From Cognatitamlana sp035818475 (GTDB taxonomy: Bacteria; Bacteroidota; Bacteroidia; Flavobacteriales; Flavobacteriaceae), in NCBI RefSeq assembly GCF_035818475.1, contig NZ_JAYMGV010000001.1, positions 1,922,001-1,986,000 of the forward strand: DNA of 64,000 bases. Reading direction: 5' to 3'. Position numbers and translations under genes: made by a program. Below are positions 37,612-46,795 of this stretch, piece by piece. Each line of letters begins with the position of its first letter. Position 1 is the stretch's first letter. The notes under the pieces are model-generated. The model worked only from the letters and a program-made list of their open reading frames with translations, searched no databases and had not been told where the DNA came from.

Positions 37612-40008
37612 ATGAAGTTCTGTAAGTTAATAATCGGTGTTTTTTTGTTTAGCCAGCTTGTGGCATGTAAGCAACAAGAACCCCTTAATGAGAAACCACT
37701 GGTTGATCTGACACCATATGTTAATCCGCAAATAGGTTCTGTCCATGGGCGTTGGTTCTTTTACACACCGGCAGCACGACCTTTTGGAATGGCTAAGCTA
37801 GCACCACATACCAATGGCTATAACAGTGCCGGAGGCTGGGGGCCTACTGGTTATGATGACAGGCATACGTCCATTGAAGGTTTTGGTCATTTTCATGAAT
37901 TTCAAATAGGAGGCTTAGTATTTATGCCTACCGTTGGAGCGTTAAAAACTGTTCCGGGAACTTTGGAAAACCCTGATGCAGGATATCGTTCACGTTTCGA
38001 TAAGGCTACTGAACATGCCGAAACAGGATATTATAGTGTACTTTTAAAAGATTATAATATTAATGCCGAATTGACGGCTACAGAGCGTGTAGGGTACCAG
38101 CGTTTTACATATCCAAAAACCAAAGAAGCTCATGTTATTATTGATCTTGGACACAAACAAGGCGAAAGCGGGGATGTTACCAATGCCTTTGGTGAAATTG
38201 TTAACAATACAGAGGTAGAAGGCTACATAGAGACCTATCCGGAATATGTCAAGTTCTGCGATCCGGGAAAAAGAGTGAAAATGTATTTTGTTGCTAAGTT
38301 TAATAAAAAACCAATAGGGACAGGGAATTTTATAGATACTATTCAAAAGCAAGGTGCAATTAAAACACAAGGGGTCAATAATGGACTGTATCTTACTTTT
38401 GATATGGAACAAGACGAAATACTGGAAATCCAAACAGGGTTAAGTTATACTTCTATTGAAAATGCGCGATTAAATCTGGAAACAGAATCAAAAGGAGAAA
38501 CTTTTGAGGAGGTAAGACAAGAATCTAAAAAAATCTGGAATGAAAAATTGAACAACATCGTAGTAGAGGGCGGCCAGGAAAAGGATAAGATTAAATTTTA
38601 TACCGGATTATATCATGCGCTATTAGGGCGAGGCCTTGCCAACGATGTTAACGGAAGTTATTCTAAAGCAGATAATAGTATAGGGCAAATACCGATGGAT
38701 GAAAATAATGCCCCACTTTATAATCATTATAATACCGATGGCATTTGGGGCGGATTTTGGAATTTAAGTCAGCTTTGGGCTATGGCCTATCCCGATTATT
38801 TTAGTGACTATGTTCAGTCTAATATAGATTATTATAAAGACAGAGGTTGGTTGCATGACGGTGGAGCTAATGGCGTATATACAAATGGGGTGCAGACCAA
38901 TTTTCAAGGCCTTTTACTGGCTTCAGCATACAATGTTGGGATTCGCGATTTTGATGTTAAAACAGGGTATGAAGCGGCCATTAAGAATGAGTTGGAATAT
39001 CGTGGTCGTGATCTTGGAAATGGTAAATATGACCTGGCTTATTTTGTAAAGGAGCATTACGTACCTTATAAAGATACAATTATATCCAATGGCTGGGTGT
39101 TTAATTTTGGAGCCTCCCATACCTTAGAATATAGTTTCAGTTCATATGGTGTAGCGCAGATGGCCAAGAATATGAACGATACGTTTAATTACAGGAAACT
39201 AATGGAGCAGGCGGGATACTATAAAAATTTATTTGATCCTGAGACAAAATTTATACGGCCTAAGTTAGAAGATGGTACGTTTATAAAAGATTTTGATCCC
39301 ATGAGAGGGTGGGATGGATTTCAGGAAGGAAATGCCTATCAATATACCTGGTATGTACCTCATGATGTAACAGGGTTAATAGATTTAATAGGTAAGGATC
39401 TTTTTAATCAACGTCTAGAAGAGATGTTTAACAATGCACAGAAAAGCATGTTTGGAGGCGGATCTGAAGAAATACATAGTTTTTCCGGTGTGGAAAAGTT
39501 ATATAACCATGGAAATCAACCTTGTTTACACGATGCCTGGTTATTTAATTATTCAGGTAAACCCTGGTTAACTCAAAAATGGGTGCGTACCATTTGTAAT
39601 GAGTTTTATGGAACAGAGCCTTTGCATGGGTATGGTGTGGGACAGGATGAAGATCAGGGGCAATTAGGAGCCTGGTATGTTATAGCATCTATGGGATTGT
39701 TTGATGTTCAGGGGCATAGTGCATCAAGTCCAACATTTCAGTTTGGGAGCCCGCTTTTTGATAAAATAACAATCAAGTTGGATGAAGCCTATTATACGGG
39801 AAAGGCATTGGTTATTGAAACGATTAATCAGTCACCGGATAATCATTATATTCAAACAGCTTTGTGGAATGGAAAACCTATAAATAATAATTGGATGTTG
39901 CATGGCGATCTTATGAAAGGTGGAACCTTAAGTTTTACTTTGGGGAATGAACCTAATACAGATTGGGGCATTGAGACTGTGCCGCCATCAATGTCTAATA
40001 CAAAATAA
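37612..40008 (+). CDS. GH92-family alpha-mannosidase-like lipoprotein
   Basis: Start chosen at the ATG at 37612 (798 residues), because it begins the lipoprotein signal MKFCKLIIGVFLFSQLVAC (Cys19); an upstream in-frame ATG at 37579 overlaps the previous gene. This is a standard-length GH92: LTPYVNPQIGSVHGRW (N-terminal sandwich), GFGHFHEFQIGG, YHALLGRGLANDV, GIWGGFWNLSQLWAM and GQDEDQGQLGAWYVIASMGLF in the (alpha/alpha)6 catalytic half. Like its neighbour it has GQ preceded by DEDQ rather than the more common DDC or EDV-type spelling. It shares the mannose block with PMI, ROK kinase and MFS genes, so alpha-mannosides are the likely substrate. Confidence 0.94.
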   Translation: MKFCKLIIGVFLFSQLVACKQQEPLNEKPLVDLTPYVNPQIGSVHGRWFFYTPAARPFGMAKLAPHTNGYNSAGGWGPTGYDDRHTSIEGFGHFHEFQIGGLVFMPTVGALKTVPGTLENPDAGYRSRFDKATEHAETGYYSVLLKDYNINAELTATERVGYQRFTYPKTKEAHVIIDLGHKQGESGDVTNAFGEIVNNTEVEGYIETYPEYVKFCDPGKRVKMYFVAKFNKKPIGTGNFIDTIQKQGAIKTQGVNNGLYLTFDMEQDEILEIQTGLSYTSIENARLNLETESKGETFEEVRQESKKIWNEKLNNIVVEGGQEKDKIKFYTGLYHALLGRGLANDVNGSYSKADNSIGQIPMDENNAPLYNHYNTDGIWGGFWNLSQLWAMAYPDYFSDYVQSNIDYYKDRGWLHDGGANGVYTNGVQTNFQGLLLASAYNVGIRDFDVKTGYEAAIKNELEYRGRDLGNGKYDLAYFVKEHYVPYKDTIISNGWVFNFGASHTLEYSFSSYGVAQMAKNMNDTFNYRKLMEQAGYYKNLFDPETKFIRPKLEDGTFIKDFDPMRGWDGFQEGNAYQYTWYVPHDVTGLIDLIGKDLFNQRLEEMFNNAQKSMFGGGSEEIHSFSGVEKLYNHGNQPCLHDAWLFNYSGKPWLTQKWVRTICNEFYGTEPLHGYGVGQDEDQGQLGAWYVIASMGLFDVQGHSASSPTFQFGSPLFDKITIKLDEAYYTGKALVIETINQSPDNHYIQTALWNGKPINNNWMLHGDLMKGGTLSFTLGNEPNTDWGIETVPPSMSNTK

Positions 40009-40033
40009 GAATAATAATAAAAACAATTTAATT

Positions 40034-41320
40034 ATGAAACAGTTATTGCTTACAGGAATAGCTTGCATTTTAGTAGCTTGCTCAGGGCATAAAGCAGATA
40101 AGGAATTGGCTAAAAACATATTAGCCAATCCGGGATTTAAAGAAGTCAAGGCAAGAGCCCTTGAAGTTGTCAAAACAGGTTTTAATGCCGGTGATGGCTA
40201 TGGTGAAGTTTGGATCAGGGATTATAATACATTCATTGAATTGTCGGCTGAGGTTTTTGATAAAGAAACCCTTAAAGAAAATTTACTGGTCTTTTTTCGG
40301 TTACAGGGAGACGATGGAAATATTATAGATGGATTTATTCCAAAGGAAAAGGCTGTACAGACCGAAGGAGGTTATCAATACATTTATTCTGATTTGGAGC
40401 CTAATTATTGTGGGCATAAAAATACGGTAGAAACTGACCATGAGACATCTTTGGTACAGACCACATATAAGTATATTAGGAAGACAGGAGATACCGATTT
40501 TTTAAAGAATCAAGTAGGTGATGCTACAGTAGCCGAACGTATGGAACAGGCCATGGAATTTTTAATGAATCACAGATGGTCGGAAAAATACGGTTTGATA
40601 TATGGAGCAACTACTGCAGATTGGGGCGATGTACAGCATACGCATCCCTGGGGAGTTTATGTTACTGATGATTCGGTGTATTGTGTAGATATTTATGATA
40701 ATGCCATGCTACTGATAGCTTTAGATAATATGATGGAGCTTATTCCGTCTACAAGGACAAAATGGCAAACCATTCGTGATAACGTTGCAAAAAACACCAT
40801 GAAGGTGCTATGGGACGAAGCGAATCAAAAATTTATTCCTCATGTATATTTGGAAAAATCGCCTTACCCCGAAGATTTTAATGAAAATGAGATTTACTAT
40901 CACGGAGGAACTGCGATTGCTATTGAGGCAGGCTTGCTAAATAAAGACCAGATTAAAATATCCTTGGATAAAATGATAGCCAATGTAAAGGCTTCAGGAG
41001 CGGGTTCTATTGGACTTACCATGTATCCGCCATATCCGGATTGGGCTTTTGAGAACAAAGGCATGTATCCCTACGGATATCAAAACGGAGGTGATTGGAC
41101 CTGGTTTGGGGGGCGTATGATCCAGCAATTGATTAACAATGGTTTTATACAGGAAGCTTATGAGCAAATGCAGCCTATGACAGACCGCGTTATTAAAAAT
41201 GATGGCTTTTTTGAGTGGTATACAGTAGATAATAAACCTGAAGGTTCAGGTACTTTTAGAGGCTCGGCAGGAGTTTTATATACTGCCATAGAACAGTTTC
41301 ATGATTGGGCAAACCAATAA
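40034..41320 (+). CDS. Six-hairpin (alpha/alpha)6 glycosidase-like lipoprotein
   Basis: The ATG at 40034 gives 428 residues with a lipoprotein signal MKQLLLTGIACILVAC (Cys16); the longer frame from 39947 runs into the preceding GH92 gene. Motifs such as GEVWIRDYNTFIELS, TVETDHETSLVQTTYKYI, YGATTADWGDVQ, YDNAMLLIALDNM and YQNGGDWTWFGGRM are typical of (alpha/alpha)6-barrel glycosidases of the GH63/GH37/GH15-like superfamily. I cannot place it in one CAZy family. Candidate acidic catalytic residues are the Asp in WIRDYN and in TADWGD, but this is only by analogy. It follows the two GH92 genes in the same operon and probably removes a further sugar from the same substrate. Confidence 0.8.
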   Translation: MKQLLLTGIACILVACSGHKADKELAKNILANPGFKEVKARALEVVKTGFNAGDGYGEVWIRDYNTFIELSAEVFDKETLKENLLVFFRLQGDDGNIIDGFIPKEKAVQTEGGYQYIYSDLEPNYCGHKNTVETDHETSLVQTTYKYIRKTGDTDFLKNQVGDATVAERMEQAMEFLMNHRWSEKYGLIYGATTADWGDVQHTHPWGVYVTDDSVYCVDIYDNAMLLIALDNMMELIPSTRTKWQTIRDNVAKNTMKVLWDEANQKFIPHVYLEKSPYPEDFNENEIYYHGGTAIAIEAGLLNKDQIKISLDKMIANVKASGAGSIGLTMYPPYPDWAFENKGMYPYGYQNGGDWTWFGGRMIQQLINNGFIQEAYEQMQPMTDRVIKNDGFFEWYTVDNKPEGSGTFRGSAGVLYTAIEQFHDWANQ

Positions 41321-41376
41321 ATTAAAATGTTATATATTTTGACCTCATTAAAATATTAAAAAACTGAACGCCAATA

Positions 41377-42114
41377 ATGAATTTTAAATTAAATCAAAAT
41401 AGTCCAGTACCTCTCCATGCACAAATAGAAGAGTATTTAAGAACGCTAATTAAAAGCGAGGATTATATTAAAGGAGATAAGTTTTTGCCAAAAGAGGTGG
41501 CCTTGTCCAAAAAGCTTGGAGTATCCAGAAACACTATAAGACAAGCCATTAACAAATTGGTACATGAAGGACTTATTGAGCGTAAAAAAGGTATTGGAAC
41601 TAAGGTTATTGCTAAAAAAATAACAACACGTCTGGATAACTGGATTAGCTTTACCAAAGAAATGCGAAATCAGGGTATTGAAGTTGTAAATTATTTAGTG
41701 AATGTTACTTTGGTACAAGCCGAAAAAGAAGTTTATGAGGCCTTAGGTGTTCCGGAAACTAAGAAAGTATGGAAATTAGAAAAAATAAGAGGCTCTAAGG
41801 AAGCAAAATATTTGTATTCAGTGTCTTATTTCCATCCTAGAATTGGAATTAGCGGAGATGAAAATTTCATGGTTCCATTGTATGAATTATTAGAAAGAGA
41901 ACACGACGTTATTGTTTCCACATCTAAAGAGAAATTAAAAGCAGTACAGGCCGGTACTAACATAGCGGAGCTGTTAGAAGTTAAAGAAGAAACCGCTATT
42001 TTAAAAAGAGAGCGTTTGGTTTTGGATGTTGGAGATAGGCCGGTAGAATATAATACGGTATATTATCATACCGATTATTTTACTTACGATATAGATATTA
42101 AAAGAGAGTTTTAA
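41377..42114 (+). CDS. GntR-family transcriptional regulator, HutC/UTRA type
   Basis: The protein has 245 residues. The N-terminal winged helix-turn-helix (VPLHAQIEEYLRTLI, LPKEVALSKKLGVSRNTIRQAINKLVHEGLIERKKGIGT) is the GntR DNA-binding domain. Residues 80-245 are a UTRA ligand-binding domain (WKLEKIRGSKEAKYLYSVSYFHP, ILKRERLVLD, PVEYNTVYYH). Such proteins are repressors released by a phosphorylated sugar or similar effector. It sits between the glycosidase genes and the ROK kinase and MFS transporter. The palindrome upstream of the PMI gene and its relative upstream of the ROK gene are plausible operators. Confidence 0.93.
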   Translation: MNFKLNQNSPVPLHAQIEEYLRTLIKSEDYIKGDKFLPKEVALSKKLGVSRNTIRQAINKLVHEGLIERKKGIGTKVIAKKITTRLDNWISFTKEMRNQGIEVVNYLVNVTLVQAEKEVYEALGVPETKKVWKLEKIRGSKEAKYLYSVSYFHPRIGISGDENFMVPLYELLEREHDVIVSTSKEKLKAVQAGTNIAELLEVKEETAILKRERLVLDVGDRPVEYNTVYYHTDYFTYDIDIKREF

Positions 42115-42163
42115 GTGTAAAAACTATTGAAGCTGATTAAAACTGTTTTCAATTAAATTGTAT

Positions 42164-42179
42164 ATACATTTAAACATTA
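42164..42179. promoter_or_regulatory. Candidate second operator for the GntR regulator
   Basis: ATACATTTAAACATTA matches the 16-bp palindrome at 32543 in 12 of 16 positions. It lies 21 nt before the ROK kinase start and partly overlaps a separate perfect 10-bp palindrome TGTATATACA (42159-42168). In AT-rich DNA such a match can occur by chance. Confidence 0.35.
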
Positions 42180-42200
42180 TTAAAATTTTAAAAATAAAAC

Positions 42201-43127
42201 ATGAAAAGCAAAGTAGCCATTGGGGTTGATATAGGTGGTAGTCATATAACGAGTGCTGCTGTAGATATTAGTACACTTGAGATCATTCCAGAAACAACAT
42301 ATTCAGTTAAAGTCAATAATAAAGCAGCCAAAGAAGCTATTCTTTTAAACTGGAGCGAAGCCATTAATAAAACCTTAGAACATGTTTCCAAGGAAGCAGA
42401 TGTTAACATTGGATTTGCCATACCAGGCCCTTTTCACTATAAAACCGGTTTAGCCAAGTTTGAGGGGAATGATAAATATGAAAACTTGTATAATGCCTCT
42501 ATACCGGACGAGTTGACAAAATATATTGATGCTGCTTCTGTAAACATGCGATTTATTAATGATGCCACAGCCTTTGGAGTAGGGGTCTCCGCCATGGGGA
42601 AAGCTAAAAGTTACAGTAAAACAGTAGTGGTTACTTTAGGAACCGGTTTTGGTTCGGCATTTATAAAGGATGGCGTTCCATTGGTTAATTCGGAAGATGT
42701 TCCGGAAGGAGGTTGCTTATGGGATAAACCCTTTAAAGATGGTATTGCCGACGATTATTTTTCAACACGTTGGTGTATTAAACGCTATTTTGAAGTGTCT
42801 TCAAAACAAGTTCATGGCGTTAAAGAAATTGCAGAGGCTAATGATGCTTATTCAAAACAAGTTTTTACAGAATTTGGCTCTAACATGGCTGAATTTATGA
42901 TTCCTTTTCTTCAAAAATTTAAGCAGGAGATTATAGTATTAGGAGGGAATGTATCCCTGGCCCACGAATTCTTTTTACCTACTTTAAAGCAAAAAATTAA
43001 TGAAGCAGGATTGCTTGTTGATTTTGAAATTTCCACGCTTATGGAAGATGCAGCCATTATAGGCAGTGCAAAATTATTTGTTTCTGATTTTTGGGAGCAT
43101 GTTAAAAATGACCTGCCTAACCTTTAA
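42201..43127 (+). CDS. ROK-family sugar kinase-like protein
   Basis: The protein has 308 residues. The ATP phosphate-binding loop AIGVDIGGSHITSAAVD, the INDATAFGVG segment with the expected catalytic Asp, and VVTLGTGFGSAFI identify the ROK (hexokinase/actin) fold. The cysteine-rich zinc motif (CxCGxxGC) that most ROK kinases carry after the substrate His is absent; in its place is GGCLWDKPFKDG. It could phosphorylate mannose, fructose or glucose arriving through the adjacent MFS transporter, giving PMI its substrate. Because the zinc site is missing, specificity is uncertain. It lacks an N-terminal helix-turn-helix, so it is an enzyme rather than a ROK regulator. Confidence 0.9.
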   Translation: MKSKVAIGVDIGGSHITSAAVDISTLEIIPETTYSVKVNNKAAKEAILLNWSEAINKTLEHVSKEADVNIGFAIPGPFHYKTGLAKFEGNDKYENLYNASIPDELTKYIDAASVNMRFINDATAFGVGVSAMGKAKSYSKTVVVTLGTGFGSAFIKDGVPLVNSEDVPEGGCLWDKPFKDGIADDYFSTRWCIKRYFEVSSKQVHGVKEIAEANDAYSKQVFTEFGSNMAEFMIPFLQKFKQEIIVLGGNVSLAHEFFLPTLKQKINEAGLLVDFEISTLMEDAAIIGSAKLFVSDFWEHVKNDLPNL

Positions 43128-43137
43128 ACCATAAAAA

Positions 43138-44301
43138 ATGACTTTAAAAAAGATATCACTGAGTAAAGTACTACCTGTATTTCTCACCTTTATAGTTATG
43201 GGATTTGTTGATATTGTTGGTGTTTCAACAGGTTATGTACAAAAGGATTTTGAACTTTCAGATACTTTGGCACAATTCATCCCTTCAATGGTCTTTATTT
43301 GGTTTTTTGTGTTTTCAATACCGGTTGGATTATTACAGGACAAAATAGGCAAAAAGAAGATGATGAACATAGGAATTACAGTAACCTTATTAGGTATGCT
43401 GTTGCCCTTTTTACATTATTCCTTTATTATGGTATTAATCGCATTTGTATGTATAGGTATAGGAAATACCATTGTACAAGTAGCTGCAAACCCGTTACTA
43501 CAGGAAGTAATACCTAAAGAAAAATTATCAAGTTTTTTGAGCCTCTCACAATTCATAAAAGCAATCACTTCTTTATTAGGCCCTATTATTGCAACCTATA
43601 TGGCATTGCACTACGGTGACTGGCGATTGGTATTTGTTGTTTATAGTGTAGTTTCCGTCATTTCTTTGTTGTGGTTATATACCACAAAAATAGAAGAGGT
43701 TATTAAGTCTGATACACCGGCAACGTTTGCTTCGTGTATTGGCTTACTTAAGAATAAGTTCATCATTGCTGTAGTAATAGCTATCTTCCTGATTGTGGGT
43801 GCTGATGTAGGGATGAATTCCAATATCCAAAGCTTTTTAATGAAATTGCATGGCATGTCCCTGGAAAGTGCCTCCTATGGTATAAGTGTATATTTTACGG
43901 CTCTAATGATCAGTCGTTTTCTGGGAGCTATCTTATTACAGTTTTTTAAACCGGTACTTTTTTTAATGAGCACCACAGTTTTAGCTATAGCAGGGACTTT
44001 ATTGATTTTAATATCGCCTAATGAGTTTTTAGCACTGGGAGGAATTTTTATAGTAGGTTTAGGAGCAGGAAACTTATTTCCATTGGTCTTTTCTATTGCC
44101 ATTAACAAAATGCCATCCAGGGCTAATGAAATATCCGGGCTGTTAATTATGGCCGTTGTTGGAGGAGCCGTGATACCACCAATTATGGGAATAGTAACTT
44201 CGGTTACCGGAGTTATAGGCAGTATTTTAGTCTTGATTTTATGCTTTGCCTATATGTTAATATTACCCTTGGTCAAAAATAGACAGTCTGATACGTTATG
44301 A
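43138..44301 (+). CDS. Sugar MFS transporter, FucP-like
   Basis: The protein has 387 residues, with about 12 hydrophobic helices expected for the major facilitator superfamily. Helix 1 contains FVDIVGVSTGYVQKDFELSD, a form frequent in FucP-type sugar/proton symporters of this phylum. GLLQDKIGKKKMM is the helix 2-3 loop motif, and QVAANPLLQEVIP corresponds to the conserved ANPL region of that family. It probably brings a monosaccharide (mannose or a related hexose) across the inner membrane. It starts 10 nt after the ROK kinase stop, so uptake and phosphorylation are co-expressed; it is the last gene of the mannose block. Confidence 0.92.
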   Translation: MTLKKISLSKVLPVFLTFIVMGFVDIVGVSTGYVQKDFELSDTLAQFIPSMVFIWFFVFSIPVGLLQDKIGKKKMMNIGITVTLLGMLLPFLHYSFIMVLIAFVCIGIGNTIVQVAANPLLQEVIPKEKLSSFLSLSQFIKAITSLLGPIIATYMALHYGDWRLVFVVYSVVSVISLLWLYTTKIEEVIKSDTPATFASCIGLLKNKFIIAVVIAIFLIVGADVGMNSNIQSFLMKLHGMSLESASYGISVYFTALMISRFLGAILLQFFKPVLFLMSTTVLAIAGTLLILISPNEFLALGGIFIVGLGAGNLFPLVFSIAINKMPSRANEISGLLIMAVVGGAVIPPIMGIVTSVTGVIGSILVLILCFAYMLILPLVKNRQSDTL

Positions 44302-44495
44302 ATCCATGTGAGATAACTTAAAAAAGAACTGTGTTATTTATAGTTTCTAAATAGGATGTGTAGTTAGCTATATAATCTGACAGTAAATCCGAAATTTAAA
44401 AAATCTTTAGAGTCCATAATTATATTAAAAACTCAGAAAACTCTATTATTTGAATGGATAGAGAACCTTTTTACAACACCAACGTTCTTTTGAGT

Positions 44496-44882
44496 TTACT
44501 CCCAAATATTTATCAAACAAAAAACATTTGTTGCACCCAAAACAAGTTCAAATAAAATTCCCTGAGTAATTTGTTTGCTTGGTTTACCATCAGTTTTTAA
44601 ACTGATTAATCTGCCAATAGCAAAACCTATAAATAGGAGTGAGGCAACAAAATGGGACGTAAAGCTTAGCTTTCCTATAAATATTCCGAGCAAAATAATA
44701 ACTCCAGAACAAAGCATGACTGCACTAACACCTCTCATTTCATTTAATAAGCTGGCATCATTTTCCAGTTTGATTCCAGAACTCTTTAAATAGGTTTTAA
44801 TTGGGTTGCTCAATCGCATCACACCTACAAAAACGAGCATTAGGCCTGATAACGATAAGATTACGATTCTGATAATTTCCAT
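44496..44882 (-). CDS. DUF4345-family four-helix membrane protein
   Basis: 128 residues with four predicted membrane helices (about 4-20, 50-68, 75-92, 105-125). The layout and the segments GLMLVFVGVMRLSNP, NEMRGVSAVMLCSGVIIL and GRLISLKTDGKPSKQI match the DUF4345 family, whose function is unknown. It lies 60 bp downstream of the WYL regulator on the same strand and is probably co-transcribed with it. Confidence 0.8.
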   Translation of the reverse strand: MEIIRIVILSLSGLMLVFVGVMRLSNPIKTYLKSSGIKLENDASLLNEMRGVSAVMLCSGVIILLGIFIGKLSFTSHFVASLLFIGFAIGRLISLKTDGKPSKQITQGILFELVLGATNVFCLINIWE

Positions 44883-44942
44883 TTTTATTTGCTTTTAATT
44901 AATATCTATGCAAATGTAAAATGGTACTGTGACAAAGGTGTG

Positions 44943-45653
44943 TCAAGGGTGGTTTTGATTCTTTATATATTTTTCAAAATATGTTTTTATAGTCATATTA
45001 TGAGGCGTGAAAGTTTCATTTTGAACAGTCAGTGTTTTGATAAAATCTATTCTAAAGTTTCTAAAATCATTTCGCAATCTACAAAACGCAATGAGCAGGA
45101 AATTTCCGTGAATACTATAAATAGCAAAGGGTTCAATGTTTCGTGAGGTCTGTTTGTTTTCGGAAGATATATAATCTATTTTTAAGACTTGATATTGGGT
45201 TATAGCCGATTGGATCTGCATTAGGTTATTACTCGTTTTCTCCTCGTTATTATTTCCGCTAAAGTAAATCCGGTCTGCCAATAGATCAGCATTTCCTTTT
45301 TGGGAATACCTTAAAATGGCTTTAATTTTTTCTATGGCACTGGAAACATTTTCAACAAAGGATTTGTCTTTGTTTTTGATTGCTAATTGTTCTATTGTAA
45401 TCAAAGCGTTGGCCTCATCTTCTGAAAACAGAACAGGAGGAAGGTGATAACCTTCCATAATAGAATAGCCTTTACCTTCTTCAGTTACAATAGGTATTCC
45501 CGATTTTTCAAGTGTACGGATATCTCTATAGATTGTTCTTACACTCACATTATGTCTTTCGGCAAGTTGGTTTGCTGTAATAATCCTTTTGGATTGCAAT
45601 TGGGTAAGAATAGCAGTTAATCTTGAAAGTCTTGGTTTTTCTTTTTCTTCCAT
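44943..45653 (-). CDS. YafY-type transcriptional regulator (HTH plus WYL domain)
   Basis: 236 residues. The N-terminal helix-turn-helix of the DeoR/HTH_11 kind (RLTAILTQLQSKRIITANQLAERHNVSVRTIYRDIRTLEKSG) is followed by a linker and a WYL domain (about 145-215, with QVLKIDYISSENKQTSRNIEPFAIYSIHGNFLLIAFC). WYL domains sense nucleic acid or small ligands. It precedes the DUF4345 gene and may regulate it. No operator was evident in its 68-bp upstream region. Confidence 0.92.
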   Translation of the reverse strand: MEEKEKPRLSRLTAILTQLQSKRIITANQLAERHNVSVRTIYRDIRTLEKSGIPIVTEEGKGYSIMEGYHLPPVLFSEDEANALITIEQLAIKNKDKSFVENVSSAIEKIKAILRYSQKGNADLLADRIYFSGNNNEEKTSNNLMQIQSAITQYQVLKIDYISSENKQTSRNIEPFAIYSIHGNFLLIAFCRLRNDFRNFRIDFIKTLTVQNETFTPHNMTIKTYFEKYIKNQNHP

Positions 45654-45721
45654 TTTAGTCTTTTCGGCTTGTGTCTGACATTTTAAACATTGTATTTTTT
45701 GCTGGCAACTATATTTTACGA

Positions 45722-46789
45722 TTAATCATTCTTGTTTTTAAATGTAAATACCAGTTTGGCATATACAGCTTTGTGGTCACTGGGCCAGGGTAGCTGATTT
45801 GCAATAAATTGCTCCTGGTCTGTATTTAAAGTCTCCAATGTATTGTATACATAGGATTCCTTGGGGCCAACAATACAAACATCTTTAATTTTTATATCAT
45901 TTCCTCTAAAAAAAATATAATCTACTCTGTCTCTTTCATCGGCAAGAGGGGCCCAGCTTGTACTTGTCTTTTCATGGGCAAAAGAAGGCCAGGTAAACCC
46001 CGGATTTGCGACTTCATTGGGGAAGAAGGTTCTAAAGGTGTCAATAAAACCTGCTTCATGTAGTTTTTTAGTATTATACCAGGGCATAATCAGACCATTA
46101 TGGTCAAACATATTTTTGGTTTTCCTGGTCCAGTCTAAGAAAGATGGTTCATTAAAATCTCCCATTAAAATTACCGGCTTTGATTCCGGTTTTACAGATT
46201 CTATAAAAGCCGATATAGCTTCATCTCTTGTAGATTTTAAATTATAAGCCTGAACGGAATCTAAAATTGTATATGGCGCTGGCTTACCATTACCATCATC
46301 AATCATTTTCCAATCCGGATCACCACCATTATAGCCTCTGGGCAGATTAGAAGCATAATAGGTGTAATCTAAATGAGCTCCGGAGACTATAATGATGTTT
46401 CCATCAACGTTCAGATTAAAATTGACTACTGTGCCTTTGTCCTTATTTTTAAATATTTGCTTACCATTTTCTAAAGGATACTTACTGATGAATGACACAT
46501 CTCCTCCGGCATATCCGGAATAGTAATGTTTTCCGGATTTTTCTAAGATGTTTACTATTTTGCTAGTCCAATCTTCATCCTGATAGTTACGGACTTCAAC
46601 AAAGCACACAATATCCGGATTTGTTTTTAGTATGACATCACGAATTTTATTTAATCCGTTAGGTACAGAAGTCCCTTCTTGCCATACATTGAATGTTAAG
46701 AAGGTAAGTGCTTTGTTTGTTTTATTATCACAGGATTTTATGACCAATGACAATAAAATCAGGAATACATAAAAGGATGATTTTTTCAT
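45722..46789 (-). CDS. Endonuclease/exonuclease/phosphatase-fold lipoprotein
   Basis: 355 residues. The signal peptide ends VIKSC (Cys20), so this is a lipoprotein. The fold motifs are LTFNVWQEG (Asn), IVCFVEVRN (metal-binding Glu), VSGAHLDYT, VILMGDFNEPSF (Asp and Asn), and WPSDHKAVYAKL (catalytic His) near the C-terminus. The family includes phosphodiesterases, sphingomyelinase-like enzymes and nucleases; which one this is cannot be decided here. It stands alone on the minus strand. Confidence 0.88.
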   Translation of the reverse strand: MKKSSFYVFLILLSLVIKSCDNKTNKALTFLTFNVWQEGTSVPNGLNKIRDVILKTNPDIVCFVEVRNYQDEDWTSKIVNILEKSGKHYYSGYAGGDVSFISKYPLENGKQIFKNKDKGTVVNFNLNVDGNIIIVSGAHLDYTYYASNLPRGYNGGDPDWKMIDDGNGKPAPYTILDSVQAYNLKSTRDEAISAFIESVKPESKPVILMGDFNEPSFLDWTRKTKNMFDHNGLIMPWYNTKKLHEAGFIDTFRTFFPNEVANPGFTWPSFAHEKTSTSWAPLADERDRVDYIFFRGNDIKIKDVCIVGPKESYVYNTLETLNTDQEQFIANQLPWPSDHKAVYAKLVFTFKNKND

Positions 46790-46795
46790 ATTTGT

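Noticed and set aside
38044..38433. 129-codon reverse-strand frame within the second GH92 gene
   Set aside because: Antisense to well-conserved GH92 sequence, with no family features.
44302..44495. Short inverted repeat (ATAAC with GTTAT) after the MFS gene as a terminator
   Set aside because: A five-base AT-rich stem without a T run is expected by chance in this DNA.
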